NCBI RefSeq assembly: GCF_014873485.1
Contig: NZ_JADBDT010000001.1
Span: forward strand, 1,922,001-1,986,000
DNA length: 64,000 bases
Origin: Sphingopyxis sp. OAS728
GTDB lineage: Bacteria; Pseudomonadota; Alphaproteobacteria; Sphingomonadales; Sphingomonadaceae
Direction: 5' to 3'
The position numbers and the translations under genes were made by a program. The notes under the pieces were generated by a model. That model had not been told where the DNA came from. It saw only the letters and a program-made list of their open reading frames with translations, and did not search any database. Each line of letters opens with the position of its first letter. Position 1 is the stretch's first letter. Of the stretch, positions 33,428 to 40,813 are shown in pieces.

Positions 33428-34495
33428 TTATTTGACGGACTTGAGATAGGGGCCGCGCTTGCCCCAACCGAGTTCGGTGGCCGCGAGCGTCCATGTCTTG
33501 CCCCGATCGGGATTGCCCTGGAAGAACAGCAGGGTGCGCTTCCCGTCCTGAAACGCGGCGGGATGGCCCGATTCCGAATCGTTCCAGCTTCCCGGCGGGC
33601 CGTCGGTGAGCAGCGGCTTGTCCGACAGCCGCTTCCACGTCACCCCGTCGCTGCTGACGGCGACGCCGATCTGCTGCGGCTCGTTATTATATCCGCCAGC
33701 GTAGAACATGTAGAGTTTGCCGTCGCGGCGAATGATGCTCGCGCCTTCCACGCAATTGCGCTCCCACGCCAATTCGGGCTCCAGCGCAGGGCCATGCTTG
33801 CTCAAATTGGTCCAGTCGCTCTTGCCATAGGCGGAATCGAGCGGCGCCGATGCGACACCGATCTTTTGCACCTTCATCTCCGGATCGCGCGTCGCGTAAT
33901 AAAGTAGCAGCTTGTCGCCATGGACGAACGGCTCCGCGTCGATCGCGCGGCCCGCGCTCCATGTCGCTTCGACCGGATCGGGACGAAATACGGGATTGCC
34001 CGGATCGCGTTCGAAATTGATTCCGTCGGTCGACCAGCCATGATTGATCGCATCGCGGCGGCCATTGCCATAGGTCTGGTAAAACAGGTGGACTTTCCCC
34101 CGGATCACGATCGCGCCGGGCGCGGCGATGCCGTTCTTTTCGACCTGCTGGACGGGCAGCACTTCACCGACCTTGCGCCACGACTTGAGATCGCGGCTTT
34201 CGGCGATGCCGATCGCCCATCCGGTTGGAAAGCCGTCGCCACCCTGCCGGTTATCCTTTGCGGGCGGGATCGAATAATACATGAAGTAGCGGCCTGCGAA
34301 CCGGATCACGGACGGATCCTTCGCATAGGGCTGTCCGATCCGGCTGGTGTCCGAATAGCGCGTGAACAGCTTCACCTCCGGCGCGGCCGCAGGCGCCGGG
34401 CGCTCGGCGCGCGCCATTGGCGCGCAGGCGGCCGCCGCAGCCGCCATGGCCAATACCGAACCCACTCCCAGCCCCATGGTTCGTCGAGTGGCCAT
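33428..34495 (-). CDS. GH117-like exported glycoside hydrolase (beta-propeller)
   Basis: 355 aa with a hydrophobic leader; residue 24 is a Cys (AAAC) so a lipoprotein form is possible, although the +2/-1 context is not a strong lipobox. The fold is a five-bladed propeller: AKDPSVIRFAGRYFMYYS (Asp60 as candidate base), GWAIGIAESRDLKSWRKVGE, APGAIVIRGKVHLFYQTYGNG, GRAIDAEPF (Asp186), CVEGASIIRRDGKLYMFYAGGYNNEP (Glu250) and ESGHP (308-312). These blocks resemble GH117, the alpha-1,3-L-neoagarooligosaccharide hydrolases, as I remember them, including a His in the acid-site region. No agarase or anhydrogalactose gene is nearby, so the true linkage may be another alpha-galactoside. AAGGAGGA precedes the ATG. 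Confidence 0.7.
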   Translation of the reverse strand: MATRRTMGLGVGSVLAMAAAAAACAPMARAERPAPAAAPEVKLFTRYSDTSRIGQPYAKDPSVIRFAGRYFMYYSIPPAKDNRQGGDGFPTGWAIGIAESRDLKSWRKVGEVLPVQQVEKNGIAAPGAIVIRGKVHLFYQTYGNGRRDAINHGWSTDGINFERDPGNPVFRPDPVEATWSAGRAIDAEPFVHGDKLLLYYATRDPEMKVQKIGVASAPLDSAYGKSDWTNLSKHGPALEPELAWERNCVEGASIIRRDGKLYMFYAGGYNNEPQQIGVAVSSDGVTWKRLSDKPLLTDGPPGSWNDSESGHPAAFQDGKRTLLFFQGNPDRGKTWTLAATELGWGKRGPYLKSVK

Positions 34496-34531
34496 GCAAT
34501 CCTCCTTGTTTCTGTCAGGTATCTATAATAG

Positions 34532-34544
34532 AATTTATCTTACC
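34532..34544. promoter_or_regulatory. Candidate operator (TTTATC-type) before the GH117-like unit
   Basis: TTTATCTTACCAA matches 10 of 13 positions of TTTATCTGATAAA, with a good left half and a poor right half. It is 36 bases before the GH117-like ATG and 60 bases before the divergent GH43-like ATG. Confidence 0.33.
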
Positions 34545-34604
34545 AATCTAATGCGGATCGATGCAACACCCTTTCGCTGTTCATCGAAACCGGGGGAGAC
34601 ACGC

Positions 34605-35705
34605 ATGGGTTTCAACACGTCCGGATCACTCAGGCGCCGATCGCTGGGGGCACCCATGTTCGGGTTCTGGTTGGCGCTTTCCGCCGCCGTCCCCGCACTG
34701 GCGCAAGTGCCGGGGACCGTGCCTGACGAAGTGCCGCCCGGTGCGCCGGAGACGCCTTATGTCGATCGAGCCAAGGCCTATCTCTTCGCGCACATGACCA
34801 AGGAACGCTATGGCGTCCTTTATTATTCGGTCAGTCTCGACGGACTGAACTGGCGCCGCCTCAACGGCGGCCGACCGGTTTCGCAGGAATATCACGGCCA
34901 TGCCTCGATCGCCCGCATGCCCGACGGACGATATATTCTGGTCGGCAATAAAAGCGACAGCGATCCGTTCGTCCGCTTCTGGGTTTCATCCGACCTGATC
35001 CGCTGGAGCCCGTATGGCACTTACAAGCCCGACCTCTCGCAGGTGCGGGGCATGGCCAATCCGCTCCAGCGGCTCGGCGCGCCAAAGCTCTTCTACGACA
35101 AGGCGTCGGCAAAATATCTGCTGACCTGGCATACGCCCAATGTCCCGCACACCCCGGCCGATCCGGAACGCTATTGGGCCAGTCAGCGCACCCTCTATGT
35201 CCTGTCGAGCGACCTCAAGACGTTCGAAGGGCCGCCCAAGCTGTTATTCGACTGGGACATCGCTACGATCGACACGGTCATTGTGCCGGGCGACGATGGA
35301 GAGGGCTATTGCGCGATGGTCAAGGACGAGCGCTATCCGTCGTACAACTGGCCAACGGGAAAGACCGTGCGGATCAGTTGCGCCCCCACGCTTCTCGGCC
35401 CTTACCCCATGCCGGGCGCGCCGGTCAGCCCCAATTTCCGCGAGGCTCCGACGATCATCCGCGCGCCGAACAATCGCGACTGGCTCCTTTATTACGAGCA
35501 ATATGCCGGCGTCAGCTATGGACTGTCGAAGGCGCCCCGGCTGGAAGGTCCCTGGTATCAGGTACAGGGCAACAGCGGCGTGCAACGCTGGAACCGCTTC
35601 GAGATGCCCGCCGGCACCCGGCACGGTTCGATGATCGCGATCGACCGCGCGCAATATGATGCCATCATCGCCGCCTTTCCCGACGCGCCGTCCGCCACGC
35701 CATGA
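34605..35705 (+). CDS. Exported GH43-type beta-propeller glycosidase candidate
   Basis: 366 aa. The ATG at 34605 follows GGGGGAG; a longer reading frame upstream overlaps the divergent gene and is not credible. A basic region and hydrophobic core (GAPMFGFWLALSAAVPALA) form the signal peptide. Repeating blade-like segments such as SIARMPDGRYILVG, RFWVSSDLIRWSP, GAPKLFYDKASAKYLLTWHT, RTLYVLSSDLKTFEG and NRDWLLYYEQYAGVSYGLSK indicate a five-bladed propeller of clan GH-F type (GH43 and relatives). Candidate acidic residues include Asp in the IDTVIVPGDDG block and Glu in FREAPTI, but I cannot assign a full triad or subfamily. It is translationally coupled to the FadR-type gene that follows (ATGA overlap). 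Confidence 0.62.
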   Translation: MGFNTSGSLRRRSLGAPMFGFWLALSAAVPALAQVPGTVPDEVPPGAPETPYVDRAKAYLFAHMTKERYGVLYYSVSLDGLNWRRLNGGRPVSQEYHGHASIARMPDGRYILVGNKSDSDPFVRFWVSSDLIRWSPYGTYKPDLSQVRGMANPLQRLGAPKLFYDKASAKYLLTWHTPNVPHTPADPERYWASQRTLYVLSSDLKTFEGPPKLLFDWDIATIDTVIVPGDDGEGYCAMVKDERYPSYNWPTGKTVRISCAPTLLGPYPMPGAPVSPNFREAPTIIRAPNNRDWLLYYEQYAGVSYGLSKAPRLEGPWYQVQGNSGVQRWNRFEMPAGTRHGSMIAIDRAQYDAIIAAFPDAPSATP

Positions 35706-36490
35706 AGTTGGAGCTGCCCCCGCTACGCCCACCCCCGCAGGCTCGATCCGCGGGCAACCCTCTCGCGGGACACGCGACGGCAACAACGCACGAACGGCCG
35801 GACCTGGGTCGCAACCTCACCTATGGCCTTCTCGAATTTCTCGGCAGGGCCATCGTCACCGGCCGGTTCGACGATGCGCCCTTCCCGATCGAGGCTGAAC
35901 TCGTCCGGCGATATGGCGTCAGCCTGACTGTAACGCGCGAAGCCGTAAAGATGCTGTGCGCCAAGGGCCTCCTGATGTCGCGGCCGCGACAGGGAACGCA
36001 ACTGCTTCCGACATCGTCCTGGAATCTCTTCGACCCGGACGTGTTACGCTGGCTGGTCGACCGCAAGCTCGAGGTCGATCTTCTGCGCCAGTTCAACCAG
36101 CTACGCGCCGCGATCGAACCCGAAGGTGCGGCGCTGGCAGCCCGCTTCGCGTCCGCCGGACATTTGGCCGCGATTGCCGAGGGGCTGGCCAGGATCGAGG
36201 CTGCCAAGGCAGGATGGGACGATCCCGTCGCGGCGGGTATCGCGTTCCATGTTTCCATCCTCCATGCGACACAGAACCCCTTTTACGCGCAGTTCCGCGA
36301 CGTGGTCAGCGCTGCACTGCAGACCTCGATCCGGTTCGGCGGGGGTTTCCATGATCGAACAACCGATGTCGCCGACCATTATGCGGTTTACGAGGCGATC
36401 TGCGCGGCCGATGACGAGCGCGCGCGGGCGTCGATGAGATTGCTGATAGATCGCGTACTCGACTGTATCGACCGCGCCGGTCGCAGCTGA
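35702..36490 (+). CDS. GntR/FadR-family regulator 4, paralogue of regulator 1
   Basis: 262 aa. It closely resembles the regulator at 3311: both have LGRNLTYG, GRAIV-G-, RPRQGT, TSWNLFD or SSWNLFD, DVLRWL, LLRQFN-L, AIEPE-AALAAR and the FYAQFRDVVSAAL-type block. The lead segment before the winged helix (residues 1-35) is longer and proline-rich. It overlaps the stop of the GH43-like gene by ATGA, so a hydrolase and its likely controller are made together. Being a duplicate of the galactose-unit regulator, it may bind the same TTTATC-type operators, giving two sensors for one regulon, for instance responding to different intermediates. Confidence 0.87.
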   Translation: MKLELPPLRPPPQARSAGNPLAGHATATTHERPDLGRNLTYGLLEFLGRAIVTGRFDDAPFPIEAELVRRYGVSLTVTREAVKMLCAKGLLMSRPRQGTQLLPTSSWNLFDPDVLRWLVDRKLEVDLLRQFNQLRAAIEPEGAALAARFASAGHLAAIAEGLARIEAAKAGWDDPVAAGIAFHVSILHATQNPFYAQFRDVVSAALQTSIRFGGGFHDRTTDVADHYAVYEAICAADDERARASMRLLIDRVLDCIDRAGRS

Positions 36491-36557
36491 TGCCCGCGCA
36501 GGCCGAACAAGGGGCGCACGCGCCCGCCAGTCGGGATCGCAAACGAAGGGAGATGGA

Positions 36558-37745
36558 ATGACATATTTTTGGAAGGCCCTGACCGCACCGGCAGCGGCGC
36601 TGCTCCTCGTCGGAGCGACCGCGCCGGACGGGAAATGGACGCCGGCCTGGACCGCGAGCATGTGGCAATCGGCGAATCCGCGACAGGAGGTCGCGGTCGA
36701 CAATGCGACGCTGAGCTTCGCGGTCCGCGTCGGGGCAGACGGCAAGGCGCTGCGGATCCGCCTGTCGAACGAATATGGCAGTGCCTTCCGGATCGGAGCG
36801 GCGAGTATCCGACTGCGCGATGGCAAGACGGTTCCGATAACCTTCGGCGGCAAGGCCGCGACGGAGGTTTCGGCAAACGGGGTCATCGTCAGCGACCCGG
36901 TCCGGATGACGGTCAAGTCATTCGATGTCGTCGACGTGTCGCTGTACCTGCCGGGATCCGTGCGGCTCAACACGGTCCATGCCGCGGGCGGCGCAAAGAC
37001 ACAGATCTCGGCGCCGGGCGATCATAGCCGTGCGCCTTTCGTCGCCGCGCGCCGCGCGGACAACCGGCCGCTTCTCGCCAGCATCGACGTGCTCGGCAAT
37101 GCGGCGCGTCCGGTCATCGTCGCCTTTGGCGATTCGATTACCGACAATCCGGGCTGCGCGATCGACGCCACGCCGGTCTGCCGCTGGAGCGACGTACTTG
37201 GCCGCCGGCTGGCGAAGGCCGGCAAGCCGCACGCCGTGGTGACCCAGGCGATCTCGGGCAACCGGGTGATCAGCCGCGGGACAGGCCCCAGCGCGATCGA
37301 ACGGTTTGACCGCGACGTTTTGGCTCTGCCGGGTGTCACCCATATTGTGCTGCTCGAGGGCATCAACGACATCGGCGGATCGGGGCGCGCGCTGCCTGAC
37401 GGAACCACCGCGCCAACGATCACCGATGCGGATCTGATGGCGGGCTACCGCGATCTCGTCGCGCGCGCGCACGGGCGCGGGATCAAGGTGATCGCCATGA
37501 CCATCCTGCCCTTCGAGGGTGCCGGCTATCACAGCGCGGCGGGCGAGGCGATGCGGATACGGATCAACGACTGGATCCGGTCGTCCGGGACGTTCGATTC
37601 CGTGGTCGACATGGAGAAGGTCGTTGCCGACCCCGCCAATCCCAAGCGGCTGGCCCCGGCGCTCCACCGCGGAGATTTTCTCCACCCCAATGATCAAGGG
37701 GAGTTCGCAATGGGCGAGGCGATCCCGCTGAACCTGTTCGACTAG
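36558..37745 (+). CDS. SGNH/GDSL esterase, exported, probable sugar deacetylase
   Basis: 395 aa with an N-terminal hydrophobic export segment. An N-terminal beta-sandwich (about 25-180) precedes the SGNH hydrolase domain. Block I is FGDSITDNPG with the nucleophilic Ser, block II has Gly in AISGN, block III Asn in EGIND, and block V is GDFLHPND with the catalytic Asp and His. The two-domain layout matches the SGNH family often found next to glycoside hydrolases and annotated as GDSL/lysophospholipase-like; a carbohydrate acetyl esterase role fits the locus. GAAGGGAGA precedes the ATG. It follows the regulator by 67 bases in the same direction and converges on TonB receptor 3. Confidence 0.82.
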   Translation: MTYFWKALTAPAAALLLVGATAPDGKWTPAWTASMWQSANPRQEVAVDNATLSFAVRVGADGKALRIRLSNEYGSAFRIGAASIRLRDGKTVPITFGGKAATEVSANGVIVSDPVRMTVKSFDVVDVSLYLPGSVRLNTVHAAGGAKTQISAPGDHSRAPFVAARRADNRPLLASIDVLGNAARPVIVAFGDSITDNPGCAIDATPVCRWSDVLGRRLAKAGKPHAVVTQAISGNRVISRGTGPSAIERFDRDVLALPGVTHIVLLEGINDIGGSGRALPDGTTAPTITDADLMAGYRDLVARAHGRGIKVIAMTILPFEGAGYHSAAGEAMRIRINDWIRSSGTFDSVVDMEKVVADPANPKRLAPALHRGDFLHPNDQGEFAMGEAIPLNLFD

Positions 37746-37847
37746 ATCGGATTGCCGGGGCGGTTAGCGTCCCGGCGATACCGGCGTACGCCGTTTCACG
37801 TTCCCGAACATCTCTGGCGGAACGATCAGGACAAGGCCCCTCAAGCG

Positions 37848-37881
37848 AAAATGGCGCCGCATGGGAAAGCATGCGGCGCCA
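37848..37881 (-). terminator. Terminator after TonB receptor 3
   Basis: Perfect 12-bp stem, 37852-37863 with 37870-37881, around a six-base loop; on the minus strand it is followed by four T residues (37848-37851). It separates the convergent esterase and receptor genes and can act in either direction, better on the minus strand. Confidence 0.7.
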
Positions 37882-37908
37882 GTCATAGTTTCGCTTTGCC
37901 GACGGCCG

Positions 37909-40584
37909 TCAGAGACGGAAGCGCACACCCAGACGATAGACCGTCTCGCGATAGCCGACCTGGAAATCGTAGCTTTCGCCCCGGGCGTTGAACACGCGCG
38001 ACGTCCGGACCGGCGTTCCCAGCACATTCGCCGCGCTGAAGTTGATGCTCATGAACTCGGTCGGGTTGATCGAGGCCGACAAATCGAGGATGCCGCGCCC
38101 TTCCTCGGTTGTCGGCAGGGTCAGCTGAGTCCCACCAAGCCGCGTCACTTCGGGGTCGGTGGTGATGCCATATTCGTAGTATTTCGAGCGGTAGTTGTAT
38201 GACGCGCGCAGCGAGAGCTTCTTCGTTTCGTAGAAGATCTGGGCATTGGCCAGATGCGACGACGTGTTGGCGATCGGCTGGAGACCTGGCAGGGTCGCGG
38301 CCGAGCCTTGTGCCAGTTCGGTCTTGTGGTCGAGATAGGTATAATTCGCCAGAACGCCGAAATTCTGCATCCAGTCCGGCAGCGACGGGATCTTCAGGAA
38401 GGTCCGGAAACCGACCTCGACGCCCTGGATATATCCCTTCTCTCCGTTCTCGGGCCGCGTCAGCGCGATTTCGCCCGGCGCGATATCGGGATCGGTGACG
38501 ATCGTCGTCGTGTTGTTGATGAAGCCCTTCACATCGCGGCGGAAGATTTGCACGGTCGCCGATCCCGACCGCGAGAAATAATATTCAAGCGACGCGTCAT
38601 AGTTGGTCGATTTGATAGGCTGCAGATCGGGGTTACCGCTGCTGGCGCAAGTCGGCGCCGCCGCACAGCCGCCCGCAACGGTAACGACCGGATTGAATTG
38701 GCTGAAGCCGGGCCGCGACGACGTCTTTGTGAAAGCGAACCGGGCCTGAAGCTTGGGCGTCAGACGAATGCGCGTGCTGATATTGGGCAGATAATCTTCG
38801 TAGCTGCTCTTGCCCGTAACGGTGGTGGTGATGTCGTTTTCGGTCCGGACGGCGCGAAGGCCGATCTGGCCGTCGAAGCGTACGGTGCCGACTTCGAACT
38901 CGTAATGCGTCTGCGCATAGGCGGCGTAGGTCCGCTCGTTCGCCAGATATTGCTGCACACGCACCGGCGTGCCGACGGGTTGCCCCGCGAGCGCGCGGAA
39001 GAAGTCGCGATTTTCGTAAATGCTGTCCCGCGTCGGTGCGATCCAGGTTCTCGGGTGATCGGTAGGATCGCCCTTGAACGCGGGCGGTACATTGTAAAAG
39101 TCCAGCGGCAGGGCGGTAAATTGCAGCGCCGCGAGCTGGGCGGCCGCGGTGGGAAACGCGCCCATCGCCTGCGAGACGGTATAGGATTCGGAACGCGCGT
39201 CGCGATCCGTGAAGCGCACGCCGACCTGAAGCCGGTCGAAGATTGACACCTCGATCGGCATATCGGCATCGAGCCGGCCCTGCCAGCCGCGACCGGCCGC
39301 CTGCGACCCGCCTTCATTATAGTTCAGCGCGCGCCAGCTCGCCGGATCGGCCAGATTGACGCCGATAATCTGCGCCGAGCCGCCGCCGTCGGGCTCGGCA
39401 AAATTGAAGTTGCGGGTCGGAACGACGTTCAGGCGCGAATTCAGCTGGAAGCTTGCGGTCGTAAAGGTCGAATCGGTGTATCCGACATCGCCCGTGATCC
39501 GGGCACCTCCCACCTTCCAGATGAAACCGCCGCCGCCGTGATAGGTATCGGTGTCCGATCCCTGCGCCGACGCATAGCTGGTAACCGGATTGCCGCCGGT
39601 CGCGGTCATTTCGCAGATCAACAGGGTGCTGCCGGGGCAATAGACGACATTGGACAACGTCGCACCCGAACCGGCCTGCACGCGCACAGCCCGTGCGCCG
39701 CCCTCGCTGTGAAACCCCTGATACAGAAAATCGCCGTAAAATTCGAGGTCGGGGCTCGGCCGCCACTGCAGGACGGCGCTGACCGAGGGACGGGTGCGAT
39801 CGGATGCCACCGTGTCGAAATTGATATCGGCCGGATAGCGCCCGCGGGCGAAAGCACCCGTTGCAGCGCGTTCCTGGATTGCGAGCGATGTCTGGCGCAG
39901 TGAATCGCCCGCCTTGTTCTGCGCATAGGAGCCCCCGACAAGGAAGCCGATTTCCCCGATCCCGGTTTCCCAGCGGTTGCTCAGCAGCAGATTGGCGTCG
40001 AACCCCAGTCGCTGCGACTGCCCCCAATGCACACCTGCGATGCCGCCGGCGATCCGCAGTCCCTTGAAATTGAACGGCCGCTGCGCCTTGAGGTCGATCT
40101 CGCCCGCGATGCCCGCTTCGGGCAGATCCGCCGCACTCGTCTTGTAGACGTCGATCCGGCCGATCGTGCCCGACGGAAAATCCTGTAGCTGAACGTAGCG
40201 ACCCTGGGCGGTAAACACCTCGCGACCATTATATGTCGTGGTGAGATCCGGCAGACCGCGCACGCGGACGCCCGAAGCCTCGCCATTGGAGCGCTCGACC
40301 GACACGCCGGTGATACGGGCTGCGGTTTCGGCGACAGTCTGGTCGGGCAGCTTGCCGATATCTTCGGCGAGAACCGAATCGACGATCTGGTCGGATTCCT
40401 GTTTGATTGCCTGGGCGTTCTCGAGACTCTGGCGAAAACCGGTGACGACGATATCCTGCGCCTGGACTTCATCTTGCGCCGCAACGTCGGACGTCGACGC
40501 ATCCTGCGCCGCCGCCACTCCCGGCACGGCCATGAGCGCGAACGCCGAAACCCCGAGCCAGAGTTTGGTATTGCCAGAAGCCAT
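37909..40584 (-). CDS. TonB-dependent receptor 3 (carbohydrate uptake)
   Basis: 891 aa. The ATG at 40584 follows GGGGAGGA by four bases; an ATG eight codons earlier lies upstream of that site and is less likely. Signal peptide to AAAQ, then a plug with DIVVTGFRQSLENAQAIKQES, IVDSVLAEDIGKLPD, RVRGLPDLTTTYNGREVFTAQGR. The barrel ends LGVRFRL. By eye it is closer to receptor 1 than to receptor 2 (shared PEAGIAGEIDL or PGVAGLIDV plug regions, GIAGVHWGQSQ, EWMQNFGVLANYTYLDH-type blocks), suggesting receptors 1 and 3 import related oligosaccharides. It is divergent from TIM-barrel paralogue 3. Confidence 0.92.
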   Translation of the reverse strand: MASGNTKLWLGVSAFALMAVPGVAAAQDASTSDVAAQDEVQAQDIVVTGFRQSLENAQAIKQESDQIVDSVLAEDIGKLPDQTVAETAARITGVSVERSNGEASGVRVRGLPDLTTTYNGREVFTAQGRYVQLQDFPSGTIGRIDVYKTSAADLPEAGIAGEIDLKAQRPFNFKGLRIAGGIAGVHWGQSQRLGFDANLLLSNRWETGIGEIGFLVGGSYAQNKAGDSLRQTSLAIQERAATGAFARGRYPADINFDTVASDRTRPSVSAVLQWRPSPDLEFYGDFLYQGFHSEGGARAVRVQAGSGATLSNVVYCPGSTLLICEMTATGGNPVTSYASAQGSDTDTYHGGGGFIWKVGGARITGDVGYTDSTFTTASFQLNSRLNVVPTRNFNFAEPDGGGSAQIIGVNLADPASWRALNYNEGGSQAAGRGWQGRLDADMPIEVSIFDRLQVGVRFTDRDARSESYTVSQAMGAFPTAAAQLAALQFTALPLDFYNVPPAFKGDPTDHPRTWIAPTRDSIYENRDFFRALAGQPVGTPVRVQQYLANERTYAAYAQTHYEFEVGTVRFDGQIGLRAVRTENDITTTVTGKSSYEDYLPNISTRIRLTPKLQARFAFTKTSSRPGFSQFNPVVTVAGGCAAAPTCASSGNPDLQPIKSTNYDASLEYYFSRSGSATVQIFRRDVKGFINNTTTIVTDPDIAPGEIALTRPENGEKGYIQGVEVGFRTFLKIPSLPDWMQNFGVLANYTYLDHKTELAQGSAATLPGLQPIANTSSHLANAQIFYETKKLSLRASYNYRSKYYEYGITTDPEVTRLGGTQLTLPTTEEGRGILDLSASINPTEFMSINFSAANVLGTPVRTSRVFNARGESYDFQVGYRETVYRLGVRFRL

Positions 40585-40631
40585 TATTTCCTCCCCAAAA
40601 CGAACCATTATTTTATGGATGACATATCTGA

Positions 40632-40659
40632 ATTATCAGACAATGATTGGTCTGACAAT
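40632..40659. promoter_or_regulatory. Double candidate operator, TonB receptor 3/paralogue 3 divergent region
   Basis: Two related near-palindromes are separated by one base: ATTATCAGACAAT (40632-40644, 10 of 13 to TTTATCAGATAAA) and ATTGGTCTGACAAT (40646-40659). They lie 47 bases or more before the receptor ATG in a roughly 230-base divergent region that is otherwise unremarkable. The TTG-TCTGACAA form is close to classical FadR-subfamily operators such as those of LldR or PdhR. Confidence 0.45.
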
Positions 40660-40813
40660 ATACTCGAACTGGCCCGACCGAAAAATGTCAGCAAAAACCT
40701 CCGCCAAACGGCCTGAACCGTTCGGTTGCAGCGCATTTTGCATCCAGATCGATGGGATAGATGTCAGGCCAATATGCGGTGCGACGCGTATCGAGGGTTC
40801 ATTGGAGGATAGA

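Noticed and set aside
37782..37793. Perfect palindrome CGGCGTACGCCG between the esterase and receptor 3
   Set aside because: Such short GC palindromes are expected by chance in a GC-rich genome, and the nearby stem-loop at 37852 explains transcript ending better.
40238..40813. In-frame extension of the third TIM-barrel hydrolase upstream of 40814
   Set aside because: It would run through the start and leader of TonB receptor 3 on the opposite strand and bury the signal peptide; the GTG after GGAGG is better.
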